Part shown: positions 1-8,919 of the stretch, piece after piece
Layout: every line of letters begins with the position of its first letter
Numbering within the stretch: position 1 is the first letter of the stretch
Origin: Stieleria sedimenti
GTDB lineage: Bacteria; Planctomycetota; Planctomycetia; Pirellulales; Pirellulaceae
Length of the DNA stretch: 61,417 nucleotides
Assembly: GCF_025060895.1 (NCBI RefSeq)
Contig: NZ_JANZKV010000067.1
Coordinates: 11,234 to 72,650 of the forward strand
Direction of reading: 5' to 3'
Notes under the pieces: model-generated
What the model saw: only the letters and a program-made list of their open reading frames with translations
Told to the model about the DNA's origin: nothing
Database searches by the model: none
Translations under genes and position numbers: made by a program

Positions 1-395
1 AAGGCTGGACACCAACGGTTTGGATTCATGGCCGTGACTGCCGGGGAGCCTGTCGGTGATTCGCGGCGGGCTTTGGCCGAACAGAAAAGCTGTCGGATGA
101 CGGTTTACCAAGCGTCTCGTTCACGCCGTAGCGAAAGTTTTCCGATCACTGCCCCAGTACGTTGGGGCAAGAGCCTTTGGGAAAACGAGGATCGTTTGCG
201 GGTGCGGCCTCGTTTTGTCAGGGTGGAGGGCAACATTGGCTTCGTGGCTTAACGCATGATACATTGCCCCGACAACATCAGCGTGTGGCGGTCTGGACAT
301 TCAAAGGACGTTCAGCATTGGATCCAAAACGCCCGAGCGAACATCCAAAAACTACCCCGTCTACCAAACAGGCTGCTGAGCATTTTTAGAGATTC
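1..395. other. Left-edge region without a supported gene
   Basis: Nothing convincing was seen here. Two short overlapping open frames on the + strand (28-252 and 162-389) have no recognisable motif, no hydrophobic segment, no ribosome site and an arginine-rich composition typical of chance frames in GC-rich DNA. The stretch probably holds the end of something outside the window plus the leader of the membrane protein that starts at 396/399. Confidence 0.5.
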
Positions 396-1226
396 GTGAT
401 GACTTCAAATGATCGGACCCCGTCTGCTGTGAATCCCTACGCGACACCTTCGTCAGACGCGATCGAGTTGAGTCATTTCCCAATGACGCACCGCACCAAC
501 CTGATCGGGAAATTTGGCGAAGCGATCCGGCTTCTCTCCAACCATCTTGTGTTGTTCAGCGCGATCATCCTGACGGTTTGGCTGCCTGGGAATCTGTTGA
601 TCAACTACCTTGCCTACTACGTCTACAGCGAGGACGAGATAGTCAATTTGATGCGGAGTACCATGTGGATCGAAGGGATCTTTGGCCCGATCTATATCGG
701 TGCGATGATCCATGTGCTGTGGAAACTGAAAACCGGAGAGTACGTAAGTTATTCGGAGGCGATCGGGGTGGGGATTCGCAACTGGGGGCGACTGTTCGTT
801 GCTCGGTTAGTCGCTGGCTTGATTATCACACTGGGTTTCATCGTCTTCGTCATCCCCGGAATCGTCCTGCAAGTGCGTTACGCACTGTTGGACTCAGCGG
901 TGGTGCTAGAAGGTGCCGGCGCTCATCGTGCCACGGTCAGAAGCACGGAGTTGACCGACGGCATGCGCTGGCCAATTTTCTTTGCCGCGATTGGGTTCTT
1001 CGTCCCTTACTTGTTCCTGTCATTCGCGATCTATCTTCCAGTCGATCTCTATCCGCAGTTGGACACCATGGCCACGTCGGTTGTCATGGACTGCTTCTTG
1101 GACATCGCCTATGCAATCATCCAGATCGTGATGTTCCTGTTCTACTGGGAGGCAGTGGCAAACGAGACCTCGTCGACTGGACCCGCACCGGGTACCGCCG
1201 AAGGCCCGACTGCAGTGACCGGCTAG
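396..1226 (+). CDS. Polytopic inner-membrane protein, function unknown
   Basis: The product is about 276 residues. A polar N-terminal tail of about 45 residues precedes several hydrophobic segments, at roughly residues 48-70, 92-112, 135-165, 190-215 and 228-250, so it is a multi-pass membrane protein. The pattern of amphipathic segments followed by a VIPGIVLQVRY motif resembles bacterial DUF-type membrane proteins related to the glycerophosphodiesterase membrane domain and YciC families, in which an IPGI.L..RY segment is common; this is recognition from memory, not an alignment. The reading frame opens with GTG at 396 immediately followed by ATG at 399; the ATG is the more likely start. It stands alone and is followed by a hairpin at 1256-1285 that could end the transcript. 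No enzymatic motif is visible. Confidence 0.75.
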   Translation: MMTSNDRTPSAVNPYATPSSDAIELSHFPMTHRTNLIGKFGEAIRLLSNHLVLFSAIILTVWLPGNLLINYLAYYVYSEDEIVNLMRSTMWIEGIFGPIYIGAMIHVLWKLKTGEYVSYSEAIGVGIRNWGRLFVARLVAGLIITLGFIVFVIPGIVLQVRYALLDSAVVLEGAGAHRATVRSTELTDGMRWPIFFAAIGFFVPYLFLSFAIYLPVDLYPQLDTMATSVVMDCFLDIAYAIIQIVMFLFYWEAVANETSSTGPAPGTAEGPTAVTG

Positions 1227-1255
1227 TACTTGAATTCGTGCCGCAACGAAGTTGT

Positions 1256-1285
1256 AGTCACCCTCCCGCACACGGGAGGGTGACT
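1256..1285. terminator. 13-bp hairpin after the membrane-protein gene (terminator or dispersed repeat)
   Basis: AGTCACCCTCCCG at 1256-1268 pairs with CGGGAGGGTGACT at 1273-1285 around a four-base loop. No long T run follows, so factor-independent termination is uncertain. The same CCCTCCC/GGGAGGG core recurs near 11997-12015 and 12039-12091, so this may belong to a dispersed repeat family that also serves as a transcript end. Confidence 0.55.
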
Positions 1286-1395
1286 TCTTGACTTGTTGCG
1301 TATGTCCCTAGCTTCGCTCGCCAGCACCTGCCCGGGAAGGGTGATGCCGAACGCTGCGCAAACACCGACGCTGAGCGGAAAGTAAGACAGCTTCA

Positions 1396-2427
1396 TCAGT
1401 CTTTCGGCGGTTGGCTGACGAGTGCACGCTGGACTTCGATGACTCGGGCGGTCTGGATGGGGTTCATCGTCAGGTAGCGGTCACGTCCTTGCGGGTCGGG
1501 CGTGAATCGGGTGAAGCCGTCATCGGCGACCGCGACCGTGCCGCGCTCGGATAGTCCGAAGTATTGGTCGTCCGGTCGCACGGCGTACAGGACACTGGTC
1601 AAATCCCACGTGGGCCGATCGTGGTTGGGGCCGCTGTGCAACATATAGGCTTCGGGCACGATGTGGTGGTCTCGATACCGAAAGTCTCTGGCGATACTCT
1701 CGCGGGGATAGGGCGCGGCAATGCCGATCAGAAAGTCACTCCAGACCACCGGCACGTCGGCGGGCCATTGCCGAGCGAACCGCTGCATCGACTCGATCCC
1801 GTTGCGGACGTTCGCCTCCAAAAAATGGGCGTTGCCGCGGACCGGTCGAAACGCACCGGCCATCACCGAAACCAAACGCACTTTACGTCGTACCAGTTCG
1901 ATGCCCGAGAGTGGGCTGATCGAATCCGGCGGCGACTCGATCAGATCGGCGAGGTTGGCCGCCAAGCCGACCTGCACCAAGGCGACGCTTTGATCGGCGG
2001 CGGCGGACAACCCGTGACGCAGCACCGTCAACGCGCCCGGTGCATCGTCACCGGAGACTAGGTCGTGGGGATAGCGATACGTGTCTCCGTCTTTTGCTTC
2101 GACCAGTTCCAGGTACTTGCTGTCACGGTGCTGGGCGTCACGTGTGACCCCGATGGGGAGATCCGGCCGTCCATAGAATGTGTTGACCGCGTCGACGAAC
2201 GGTGCAGCCAACGGATTGATCTTCGAAACCGTCACCGCGGTGATCGCGCATTCGCCACGATCGGCCAACGTGTGCAGCATCGCCAGCGCCAGCACGTCGT
2301 CCACGTCTCCGGTGATGTCGGTGTCAAAGATCACAGAAACCGGTTGATCACCTCGCGACACATCGGGGATCAGGATCAGAAACAACAACACGCCCCAGGC
2401 GGAAAGGGATGACCAAGCGGTGTTCAT
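1396..2427 (-). CDS. Secreted nucleoside hydrolase-like protein
   Basis: About 343 residues. The start at 2427 opens a clear signal peptide (MNTAWSSLSAWGVLLFLILI) ending near SRGDQP; a longer open frame upstream is low-complexity and was discarded. The mature protein begins with VIFDTDITGDVDDVLALAML, which matches the Asp-rich calcium-binding motif of the inosine-uridine nucleoside hydrolase superfamily (usually DTDxGxDDxxAL). Further family-like stretches are VRLVSVMAGAF and VVWSDFLIGI. These enzymes cleave the N-glycosidic bond of ribonucleosides; the exported planctomycete members may act in the periplasm on nucleosides or other N-ribosides, and substrate cannot be read from sequence. The gene is divergent from the FHA gene, with 271 bases between the starts. 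Confidence 0.85.
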   Translation of the reverse strand: MNTAWSSLSAWGVLLFLILIPDVSRGDQPVSVIFDTDITGDVDDVLALAMLHTLADRGECAITAVTVSKINPLAAPFVDAVNTFYGRPDLPIGVTRDAQHRDSKYLELVEAKDGDTYRYPHDLVSGDDAPGALTVLRHGLSAAADQSVALVQVGLAANLADLIESPPDSISPLSGIELVRRKVRLVSVMAGAFRPVRGNAHFLEANVRNGIESMQRFARQWPADVPVVWSDFLIGIAAPYPRESIARDFRYRDHHIVPEAYMLHSGPNHDRPTWDLTSVLYAVRPDDQYFGLSERGTVAVADDGFTRFTPDPQGRDRYLTMNPIQTARVIEVQRALVSQPPKD

Positions 2428-2698
2428 GAATTCGTGTCGGGAGAAGGGGAGGGAGGGAAATACCAGCGCGGACGACCACTCTACTCGGAAACGAAATGGA
2501 GGCCACCGCCACGTCGGTCCGCCGCCACCATCAGGCGGGACGGTCGTCGAGGGAGTCGAACGCCAGCGAGCACGATTTTCGGCGTCCGTGAGTTTTCTGG
2601 CGCGACTGAATTCGACGGCGGGTGCGTTATGGTGTAAATTTGTTTTCGAGAACATTCAGGCGGATCCTTCTTCTCTTCTCTTTCTTGGAACGCTGCCG

Positions 2699-3106
2699 AT
2701 GAATTACAAGTTCGTTTGGGTCGACACTGCCAGCGGCATCGACCGACAACAATGGGTCCTTTCCCCTCCGGTGACCATCGGTCGCTGTCCGACGGCCGAG
2801 ATCACGCTCAGTGACGGTTCGATCAGCCGCAAACACTGCCAATTCCTGATCGACCCCTACGGGTCGCTGGTGGTCCGCGATCTGGGATCCAAGAACGGCG
2901 TCTACGTCGATGATCGACGCGTCGACAAGGCCGTGTTGCTGCCGGGCAGCGAAGTCAAGATCGGTGTGATCACGTTGCGCGTGGAAATGACCGACGAAGC
3001 AATCGACCAAATCGACGAGCCCGAGTCCGCCTACGATCTGGAAGTTTATGATTTGGGTGAAACCCAACCGGTAAAAATCATTCCGCCAACCGAAGACGTC
3101 GGGTGA
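2699..3106 (+). CDS. FHA-domain protein
   Basis: A 135-residue protein that is almost entirely one forkhead-associated domain. The diagnostic residues are present: GR in VTIGRCP, the S..H block in GSISRKHCQF, and the SKNG block in RDLGSKNGVYVDD. FHA domains bind phosphothreonine peptides, so the protein is probably an adaptor in Ser/Thr-kinase signalling, which is abundant in planctomycetes. The acidic C-terminal tail (about residues 100-135) has no recognised domain. ATG at 2699 was chosen because the FHA fold begins about 20 residues later; the frame is open further upstream but that part is arginine-rich and featureless. It converges on the SUI1 gene with 29 bases between them. Confidence 0.88.
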   Translation: MNYKFVWVDTASGIDRQQWVLSPPVTIGRCPTAEITLSDGSISRKHCQFLIDPYGSLVVRDLGSKNGVYVDDRRVDKAVLLPGSEVKIGVITLRVEMTDEAIDQIDEPESAYDLEVYDLGETQPVKIIPPTEDVG

Positions 3107-3135
3107 CGCTGAAGGCAGTCGCGCACGGCATCGTG

Positions 3136-3525
3136 TTACCGGGTCGGTTTCACTTTGAATCCGATTTCGGCAAGCGTTTTGCGAACGGTGTCGGTGTGGT
3201 CGCCTTGGATTTCGATCAAGTCTTGTTTGGGTTTGACCGTTCCGCCGCTGCCGCAGGCGGCTTGTAAACGAGTCAACACGTCGGCCAGGTCGTTCGCCTT
3301 GGCGGTCAAGCCTTCGACGACTGTTGCCTTGCGCCCGCCCTTTCGTTTTTGAACACTGATGCGGGCGGTCTGTTTTTCCGGAGGCAATCGGTCGGCGTCG
3401 CGTTTGCGTTTCGCTTCCGCTTGAGCCTTTTCTTCCGGCGTGCAAACGCATTCGGATTCTGGTTTGCCGCAATCCTCACACTCTGGAGGAATATCAAACG
3501 GGGTGCCTGCAAAGAGCCTTGTCAT
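3136..3525 (-). CDS. SUI1/eIF1-like translation factor family protein
   Basis: 129 residues. The C-terminal half (about 55-129) carries the SUI1 signature: a KGGRKATVVEG strand, CGSGGTVK, and a GDH..TVRKTLAEIGFKVK end. Bacterial members (YciH-like) resemble eukaryotic and archaeal initiation factor 1 and are thought to act on start-site selection at the ribosomal P site. The N-terminal half has a Cys cluster (CEDCGKPESECVC), which could bind a metal, followed by a lysine-rich linker. The length is close to that of other bacterial SUI1 proteins, with the Cys knob as an N-terminal addition. It lies alone between the FHA gene and the sigma-factor gene. Confidence 0.88.
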   Translation of the reverse strand: MTRLFAGTPFDIPPECEDCGKPESECVCTPEEKAQAEAKRKRDADRLPPEKQTARISVQKRKGGRKATVVEGLTAKANDLADVLTRLQAACGSGGTVKPKQDLIEIQGDHTDTVRKTLAEIGFKVKPTR

Positions 3526-3667
3526 CGTGATGGAAGAAGTGATTTTCGAAGAGCGGGGATGAAAAACCCACTATACCAGCACGACGCGAAACCCGTGCCC
3601 GTGGGATTGGAAATGCGGGGAGTGATGGCCGCGAAACGCCGCGGCTGGAGGCCTGCCGGCGCGGCGG

Positions 3668-4279
3668 TCACAAACTCGGATCGTGATCCGACCAGACGTC
3701 GCGGATGTTCCGCAAGCGGCGCTCCACCGTCGCGACACTGCAGTTCTGCTCGACGGCGATTTCTCGGTTCGAATGCCCCGCCAAACGCATCAATGCGATC
3801 TCGCGATCGTGGTCATTCAGCCGCGAGAGCAACTCCCGGCAGGACAGCGGGACCTGGTCGATCAGCGTTTCGGTCGGCGGTGATTCGATCAGTTCAACGA
3901 AGTCCAGCAAAATGCTGGGGTGAAAATCACTCCTGCGGCCGCGACGTCGGTTCAAAGCTTGTTGATCGCGATGCACGTTGGCCGCTTTGCGTTTGGTGAT
4001 CACGACCAACAGTTGCCAAAGGTCCTCTCGATTCTGCAATCGCCGAAATCGGCCCTTTCGAGCACCTTCCCAAATGGCCCGCATCGCCCCGATGGCCAGG
4101 TCATGCTCGTCCACAAAGCTGCGAGACGCTCCGGCAAGTTTTCTGTCCGCCAATTGGCAGATCCGCTCGAAATAACGCTCCCATAACGAAGCGACGGCCA
4201 TGGAGTCGCCTCGTTTCATGTCGGCGATCCACTCCGAAACACTGTCTTGATCGCTGTCGTCTTTTTGGTCACAGGGCAT
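3668..4279 (-). CDS. ECF-type RNA polymerase sigma factor (Sigma70_ECF family)
   Basis: About 203 residues from ATG at 4279 (an upstream in-frame ATG at 4330 adds 17 residues of doubtful value). Region 2 covers about residues 15-85, with DEHDLAIGAMRAIW and the helix REDLWQLLVVITKRKA. Region 4 ends in a helix-turn-helix, HSNREIAVEQNCSVATVERR followed by LRNIRDVW, the form typical of the planctomycete/acidobacterial Sigma70_ECF group. No anti-sigma gene is adjacent, which is common for this group. The gene points away from a 450-base gene-free region that holds a candidate small RNA on the other strand. Confidence 0.9.
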   Translation of the reverse strand: MPCDQKDDSDQDSVSEWIADMKRGDSMAVASLWERYFERICQLADRKLAGASRSFVDEHDLAIGAMRAIWEGARKGRFRRLQNREDLWQLLVVITKRKAANVHRDQQALNRRRGRRSDFHPSILLDFVELIESPPTETLIDQVPLSCRELLSRLNDHDREIALMRLAGHSNREIAVEQNCSVATVERRLRNIRDVWSDHDPSL

Positions 4280-4330
4280 GGACAACAGTGTACTAGGTTT
4301 TGCGTACTGGGTTGGCAGTGGGGGACGCAT

Positions 4331-4657
4331 TTCGCGGTGAGGAAACTGCGAGCAATCTTCGTGGGCCGATCAAAGGAAACCCGCTTGCGTTAGCAACAGC
4401 CATGCGGGCGCCGCCCGAACCCGGGCAAGAGTCAAATTGACGACGGCTAATCAGGGGACGCCACGGCGTCCGATTTTATTCTTGGATTTTCCAGGGATTC
4501 AATGAGGGGAAAACGGGGGGCGCCGGGAGATGTAAGTTGGACGAGTAGGCTTGCGTCGGTCGGCGAGCGTGCAGAGGCCTGAGCCGTCCAGCATTTCCCC
4601 GGTTTTCCGTACAGGGCGGCCGGAAGAATTTGGTGGCGTGGCCCGTTGCTGGACTCT
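4331..4657. other. Gene-free region upstream of the ECF sigma factor
   Basis: No protein-coding gene could be supported on either strand. The left part should hold the promoter of the sigma-factor gene. It includes a GC-rich block near 4379-4430 containing GCTTGCGTTAGC, which resembles degenerate copies of the palindromic elements seen elsewhere in the window. The right part leads into the small-RNA candidate. Confidence 0.5.
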
Positions 4658-4757
4658 TATACTAATGAGAGACCTCGCACATTTGAGCTAGCCAGCGATG
4701 GTGACCCGCATGAGTTTGCCCCACTCATGATGGGACCTCCATCGCTGGCTTTTTTTA
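4658..4757 (+). ncRNA. Candidate small RNA ending in a bifurcated hairpin terminator
   Basis: A TATACT box at 4658-4663 could be a -10 element; no good -35 was found. A transcript starting near 4670 would be about 87 nucleotides. It would end in a 12-bp outer stem, AGCCAGCGATGG (4690-4701) with CCATCGCTGGCT (4739-4750), enclosing a perfect 7-bp inner stem CATGAGT/ACTCATG (4709-4715 and 4723-4729), followed by seven T residues. There is no + strand protein gene between 3106 and here, so this strong terminator has no obvious protein-coding client. Existence of the RNA is inferred. Confidence 0.4.
4690..4757 (+). terminator. Strong intrinsic terminator, + strand
   Basis: Perfect 12-bp stem (4690-4701 with 4739-4750) plus T run at 4750-4756. 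The opposite strand lacks a T run after the stem, so the element is oriented. It lies just beyond the 3' end of the - strand gene ending at 4783, for which it has the wrong polarity. Confidence 0.75.
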
Positions 4758-4782
4758 AATGGATCTCGCATCGCAACTGGCG

Positions 4783-5436
4783 TCACTTGCGTTGGTTCCA
4801 AACCTTGACGTCGTCGATCTGGACGCCGTCCCCCGAGCAACGGAAGACGAGCGTCGGCTTCTTCACTGCAAACGTTGGGTGTGACGCCTTGAACTGCGTT
4901 TGGTCGAGAGTCGCTGTCACGTAAGGCCCCCAAGTCGTTAGACGCAATTGGTGCCATTGATCCGTTTCGACCGCTGTGTCGGAGGACGCGAGCACCTCGT
5001 TGGGATCCTCTTGGGGGCGATTCTTGTCAACGTGCTTCATGATTCGCCATCCCGCAGGCGTGACAATGACCGAAAACAAATGCCCCTTCTTGTCCAGTTC
5101 GCCCTTGGCCGGATCGAATCCGAAGTGAAAGGCTTTGGTGCCGTCGGAGAGTTTGAAACGCAATTGATAGACGGCATTGTCGGTCTGGGCGGTGTAGCGG
5201 GCCGCGGCGGCATGTTTGTCGGCCGGCAATTCCGTCGCCTGCAGCACGCCGTCGGCCACCTTCCATGATCCGGTGTTGATGTGCCACTTGTCGCCGAGCG
5301 GTCCGTCGAACGTTTGCTCGACAACCAGATCGCTGTTTTGCGGAGCGACATCAAATGCTGATTCGGCGGCATAGATGGACTCGGTCTGAACGAGAGGGAG
5401 AGCGAGGAGTACGGCAAGCAGTGTTCGTGTTGTCAT
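4783..5436 (-). CDS. Secreted DUF1080/lectin-like protein paired with a sulfatase
   Basis: 217 residues from ATG at 5436, which opens a signal peptide (MTTRTLLAVLLALPLVQTES) cut near IYAAESAF. The rest is a single beta-rich domain with VVEQTFDGPLGDKWHINTGS near the start and a closing FRCSGDGVQIDDVKVWNQ, a layout resembling the jelly-roll DUF1080 (3-keto-disaccharide hydrolase/LamG-like) family that is expanded in planctomycetes. It lies 91 bases downstream of a sulfatase on the same strand and is probably co-transcribed, so a role in binding or trimming sulfated glycans is plausible. No catalytic residues could be assigned. A longer open frame upstream lies in the sulfatase antisense space and was rejected. 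Confidence 0.8.
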   Translation of the reverse strand: MTTRTLLAVLLALPLVQTESIYAAESAFDVAPQNSDLVVEQTFDGPLGDKWHINTGSWKVADGVLQATELPADKHAAAARYTAQTDNAVYQLRFKLSDGTKAFHFGFDPAKGELDKKGHLFSVIVTPAGWRIMKHVDKNRPQEDPNEVLASSDTAVETDQWHQLRLTTWGPYVTATLDQTQFKASHPTFAVKKPTLVFRCSGDGVQIDDVKVWNQRK

Positions 5437-5527
5437 CGAATTTTTGCACAGGGGCTTGGGGGGGGATCGGTGGACTTCATGATCACGCCGGTGCAAGCGC
5501 GATGGACGCAAACAGACTGCCGCAATG

Positions 5528-7009
5528 CTAGGGCTGCCAGGGCATCGGGCCGTTGTCTTTGGGACGTAGGAACTTGGCGTCGACGTCTTGGTACCAGCGG
5601 TGCAGTTTTTCGCGCATCGTTGCGACTCGTTCGGGTTGTTGATCCGCGAGATCGTTTTGCTCACCCACGTCTTCGGCCAGGTTGTAGAGATGAACTGTGC
5701 CGTCTTCGTAACGCTCGACCAACTTCCAGTCACCCATTCGAATCGCACCGCCCGGGAATCCGCCTTGATTGCTGTAGTGCGGGTAGTGCCAATAGATGGC
5801 ATCGCGATCCAGTTTCTTTGCCCCTTTGAGGAGCGGAACCAGCGAAACGCCGTCGAGGTGCTGTTGGGGCAATGGGGGCAAACCGGCCAGCTGCAGCAGT
5901 GTCGGGTAGAAGTCGGTGCTGACGACCGGGACGTTGCACGATTTTGGAGCGTCCTTGATCATCGGGGCGTGGATCATGAACGCTTCACGGATCCCGCCTT
6001 CGTAAACCCATCCCTTGCCGCCACGAAGTGGCAAGTTGCTGGTCGGCGAGCCTTCCGAGGTGGACAGCCCGCCGTTGTCGCTGGTCAAACAAATGATGGT
6101 CTCGTCCATCAAGCCCAAGGCCTCGAGCCGATCGATGACGATGCCGACGGCGCGGTCCATCGATTCGACCATGGCGGCGTAGGTCGCGTGGGCTTGCAGG
6201 GTTCGGACGCGCCGTGGTTGCTTGGCGTCCGGCCAAACCTGTTCTTCATCGGCAAACGCTTCTTGGGCATTCAAACCCAAACGCTCGGCTTTCTCCTCGT
6301 ACTTTTTCACCAACGCCTCGGGGGCCAGCAACGGGGTGTGCACGCTGTAGAAGGCGAGGTAAGCAAAGAATGGATCGGCTTTGTTGTCGGAAATGAAGTT
6401 GGCGGTTTCTTGAGCCAGACGAATCGGCAAGTGCTCCCCGTCAGGGCCGTCGGTCAGTCGCGGGTTGCCGTAGGGAGAAAAGTAGCGTTTTCCGCCATAC
6501 GGTCCGCCTCGGCTGTAACCGCCAAAATTCAAGTCAAATCCTTGTCGGGTCGGCCAAAACTCCTCGCTCGGCCCGAGGTGCCATTTTCCGGCAAACATCG
6601 TGTGGTAGCCGTGTTGCTTGAACGCTTCGGCCATCGTGACCTCGCTCAGCGGCATGTGATCGTTCAGCACCGCGGGCAAAAAACGCCCACTGCGTTTGCC
6701 GGAAAAGAAGTTGGTGGCATCGGCCCGCGTCGGGTATCGGCCCGTCAGGATGCTGAATCGCGTCGGGGAACAAACCGGGTTGGCGGCATAGCCGTCGGTG
6801 AAATTGGTTCCACGATCGGCAAGTCGATCGATGTTGGGCGTCTCGTAGAACGATTTCGGATTGTTGACGCCGACATCCATGAACCCCAAGTCGTCAACCA
6901 AGAAAAAGACGACGTTGGGAGACCTGGCGTGAACCGTTGGGTGGGACAAGATGCTCGTTGCGAAAACGCAACCGATCAGAGCGGCAAGAAATCGGGGCAT
7001 GAAGGACAT
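5528..7009 (-). CDS. Secreted sulfatase (alkaline-phosphatase superfamily)
   Basis: 493 residues from ATG at 7009 (a second ATG at 7000 is also possible), starting with a signal peptide that ends near HPTVHARS. Metal site: VVFFLVDDLGFMDVG, residues 33-47. The activation motif is CSPTR at 80-84, with Cys80 as the expected formylglycine, followed by LTGRYPTR. Other conserved elements are GKWHLG, the VIDRLEALGLMDETI helix followed by ICLTSDNGG, and a C-terminal YEDGTVHLYNLAEDVGEQND stretch. The length is normal for a type I arylsulfatase A-like enzyme. Such proteins hydrolyse sulfate esters on algal polysaccharides in the periplasm or outside. It needs a formylglycine-generating or anSME enzyme, not seen in the window. 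Upstream partner of the secreted protein ending at 4783. Confidence 0.93.
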   Translation of the reverse strand: MSFMPRFLAALIGCVFATSILSHPTVHARSPNVVFFLVDDLGFMDVGVNNPKSFYETPNIDRLADRGTNFTDGYAANPVCSPTRFSILTGRYPTRADATNFFSGKRSGRFLPAVLNDHMPLSEVTMAEAFKQHGYHTMFAGKWHLGPSEEFWPTRQGFDLNFGGYSRGGPYGGKRYFSPYGNPRLTDGPDGEHLPIRLAQETANFISDNKADPFFAYLAFYSVHTPLLAPEALVKKYEEKAERLGLNAQEAFADEEQVWPDAKQPRRVRTLQAHATYAAMVESMDRAVGIVIDRLEALGLMDETIICLTSDNGGLSTSEGSPTSNLPLRGGKGWVYEGGIREAFMIHAPMIKDAPKSCNVPVVSTDFYPTLLQLAGLPPLPQQHLDGVSLVPLLKGAKKLDRDAIYWHYPHYSNQGGFPGGAIRMGDWKLVERYEDGTVHLYNLAEDVGEQNDLADQQPERVATMREKLHRWYQDVDAKFLRPKDNGPMPWQP

Positions 7010-7267
7010 CGGCGATGGAAAATTCGGGTCGTGTTGGTGACGTGAAGCGGGCTCGGCGCCCTCGTGCTCGGTCAGTTCAAGCGCTGACGGAGACCTAGTG
7101 TAACCAACATCTCCCGAAACAGCTTCCGCTAGCGAAGACGCAAAGGTCGACTCAACGTTTCCGCATCGATCCATGGCTACCGCTCGACCTCCCCTCGCTT
7201 CGCTCGACCCTCCTGCCAGCAGGGTGACGTGGGAAAGCAAGGGGAGTTCGGTTCCGGCCAAGCAGCG

Positions 7268-8491
7268 CTATTGGTTGAGCTGCTCCTCGATCGTTTCACC
7301 GCTGGCACGCGTTCCGAGTGCTCCCCACAACCCATAGGGGCTGGGCATCCCGGGAGCCTGGACATCGGTGCCATTCCACTTCACGTTCCCGGCCGTTGTG
7401 TCGCCCGATTCGATCGAATCGGTGATGAAGACGACGGCGCCATCGCCCATCAGGATATGGGCGCCGCCTTGGTGACGGCTGCTCGGTCCGTAGACACCGA
7501 TGGTGAACGTGTTGTTGCCGTTGCTGCAGATTTCACGGTTCGGCGGCAGAATCGAAGTGATGCCGACATTGACGGCCATCCCGTTCATCCATTTGAAGCC
7601 CCGCTGGACTTCGGGATTGTTGCTGGCGAAGTCGGTGCCCGGGGCCCAGAACTTGGGGCGATCCGGATCGATTTGGGCGGCACACAAGCTGGGATTATTC
7701 AGGATTCCGCCGGCCTCGGCCACTCGCGTTGTGATCTGATTGTCACCGAGATCCGTGTTCATTTCGCCCCCCATGATCGTATTGGACAGGCCATCGAGCA
7801 CATCACGGAATCGGGTTTCTTCGCGGGGCACAAACATTCCGCGTGTCGTCGAACGCATCCGCGTCATGCGAGTCCGCGCGATCACGCCGGTTTGATTTCG
7901 TCCCCCATTGTTTTGAAATTGAATCGAATCCCCCAGCGCGACGCCATAGTTGGTGCGTCCTTGTGCGGGGAAGCCGACTCCGGGATCACTGGGGCATCGA
8001 TACGAGGGGATGTTGGTCAGCCAGGGGTCGTATTGAAATCGACCGTGTTCGGCCAGGCTCATGGCGACTTGGGGACCCATCGCGCTGAAGAACAGTCCCT
8101 GGGCCGATGCCGGTTCTTTGACGGCGAACGGGTTGCTGATTTGATCCCACAAGGCCTGTTGCTCGACGAAAGGCAAAATGCCGACGAGCGCGCTCAGGTT
8201 GAAAAAATTGTTTCCGCCGTAAGGTGCCCCCGGTGCAACCGGCGTCCGGGCCTGGGTGTTGTTGCCGAAGCGATAAGTGCCCCCACGATTTCTCGGCAAG
8301 TTCTTATAGGTCGAATGGTAATTGTGAAATGCCAAGCCGATTTGTTTGAAGTTGTTACTGCAACTCATCCGGCGAGCGGCTTCACGTGCCGCCTGTACCG
8401 CCGGCAGCAGCAACCCCACCAAGATTCCGATGATCGCGATGACCACCAACAATTCGACCAGCGTGAACGCTCGTCTGGAATTTCTTCGCAT
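7268..8491 (-). CDS. DUF1559 prepilin-like protein
   Basis: 407 residues from ATG at 8491 (an in-frame ATG at 8545 would add 18). It begins with basic residues and a type IV pilin-like N-methylation segment, [20 protein letters not shown], followed by [19 protein letters not shown], the hallmark of the planctomycete DUF1559 family. The C-terminal part holds the family signature [20 protein letters not shown]. Members are predicted to be processed by a prepilin peptidase and exported, and are massively expanded in Pirellulaceae; their role is unknown. It follows the small lipoprotein gene on the same strand by 127 bases and is a likely operon partner. Confidence 0.95.
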   Translation of the reverse strand: MRRNSRRAFTLVELLVVIAIIGILVGLLLPAVQAAREAARRMSCSNNFKQIGLAFHNYHSTYKNLPRNRGGTYRFGNNTQARTPVAPGAPYGGNNFFNLSALVGILPFVEQQALWDQISNPFAVKEPASAQGLFFSAMGPQVAMSLAEHGRFQYDPWLTNIPSYRCPSDPGVGFPAQGRTNYGVALGDSIQFQNNGGRNQTGVIARTRMTRMRSTTRGMFVPREETRFRDVLDGLSNTIMGGEMNTDLGDNQITTRVAEAGGILNNPSLCAAQIDPDRPKFWAPGTDFASNNPEVQRGFKWMNGMAVNVGITSILPPNREICSNGNNTFTIGVYGPSSRHQGGAHILMGDGAVVFITDSIESGDTTAGNVKWNGTDVQAPGMPSPYGLWGALGTRASGETIEEQLNQ

Positions 8492-8618
8492 CAGACTTCT
8501 CCCGCAACAAGAACGAATAAGAAACCGAGGTGCGAAATCTGTCATGACGACGTCCTATGCACCGCTATAAGAACCAAGACGCATGTGCGTCATCATCCAC
8601 GAATTTCTTCTCAACGAT

Positions 8619-8816
8619 CTACTCGCCCGTTCCGTCGTCTTCGCCTTCGTCCACGTCTTCATCGATGCGTGCCGCCGCCTCCGGATTCGAATCCAGATAC
8701 GCTTGAACCGAGCCCTCTTCCGGACCCGTCGGCTCGGTGGAAGGACCACATCCGACGAACAGGAGGGTGCCCGCCAAAAGAGAAGCAGCGGTCGTGTTGA
8801 TCCAAGAGAATTTCAT
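8619..8816 (-). CDS. Small lipoprotein
   Basis: 65 residues with a textbook lipoprotein signal: MKFSWINTTAASLLAGTLLF then VGC, placing the lipidated Cys at about residue 23. The mature part is a short, strongly acidic tail (EDVDEGEDDGTGE) without a domain. Tiny acidic lipoproteins next to DUF1559 genes are common in this group, and the pair here is consistent with one transcript. Function unknown. Confidence 0.8.
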   Translation of the reverse strand: MKFSWINTTAASLLAGTLLFVGCGPSTEPTGPEEGSVQAYLDSNPEAAARIDEDVDEGEDDGTGE

Positions 8817-8919
8817 CTGCTCACCGCGATGGACGTACGAATGGAACGAATGATCGGAAGACGAGATCGCTCATGCGAATCGAGCTTCCAGTCATCACGA
8901 TAATGGTTTTTTCCGCTGC

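Noticed and set aside
28-389. Two overlapping short open frames at the left edge
   Set aside because: No motif, no ribosome site, arginine-rich composition; typical chance frames.
2420-2698. N-terminal extension of the FHA protein
   Set aside because: Low-complexity Arg/Gly/Pro-rich, overlaps the divergent promoter region; the FHA fold starts after ATG 2699.
4646-4924. 92-codon + strand frame
   Set aside because: It runs through a strong terminator hairpin and lies antisense to the end of a real secreted-protein gene.
5588-7045. Long + strand frame opposite a sulfatase
   Set aside because: Sulfatase motifs on the - strand are complete; the opposite frame has no recognisable domain and reflects codon bias.
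7229-8800. 523-codon + strand frame opposite the DUF1559 gene
   Set aside because: Shadow of a well-defined family member; also runs across the intergenic gap into the lipoprotein gene.
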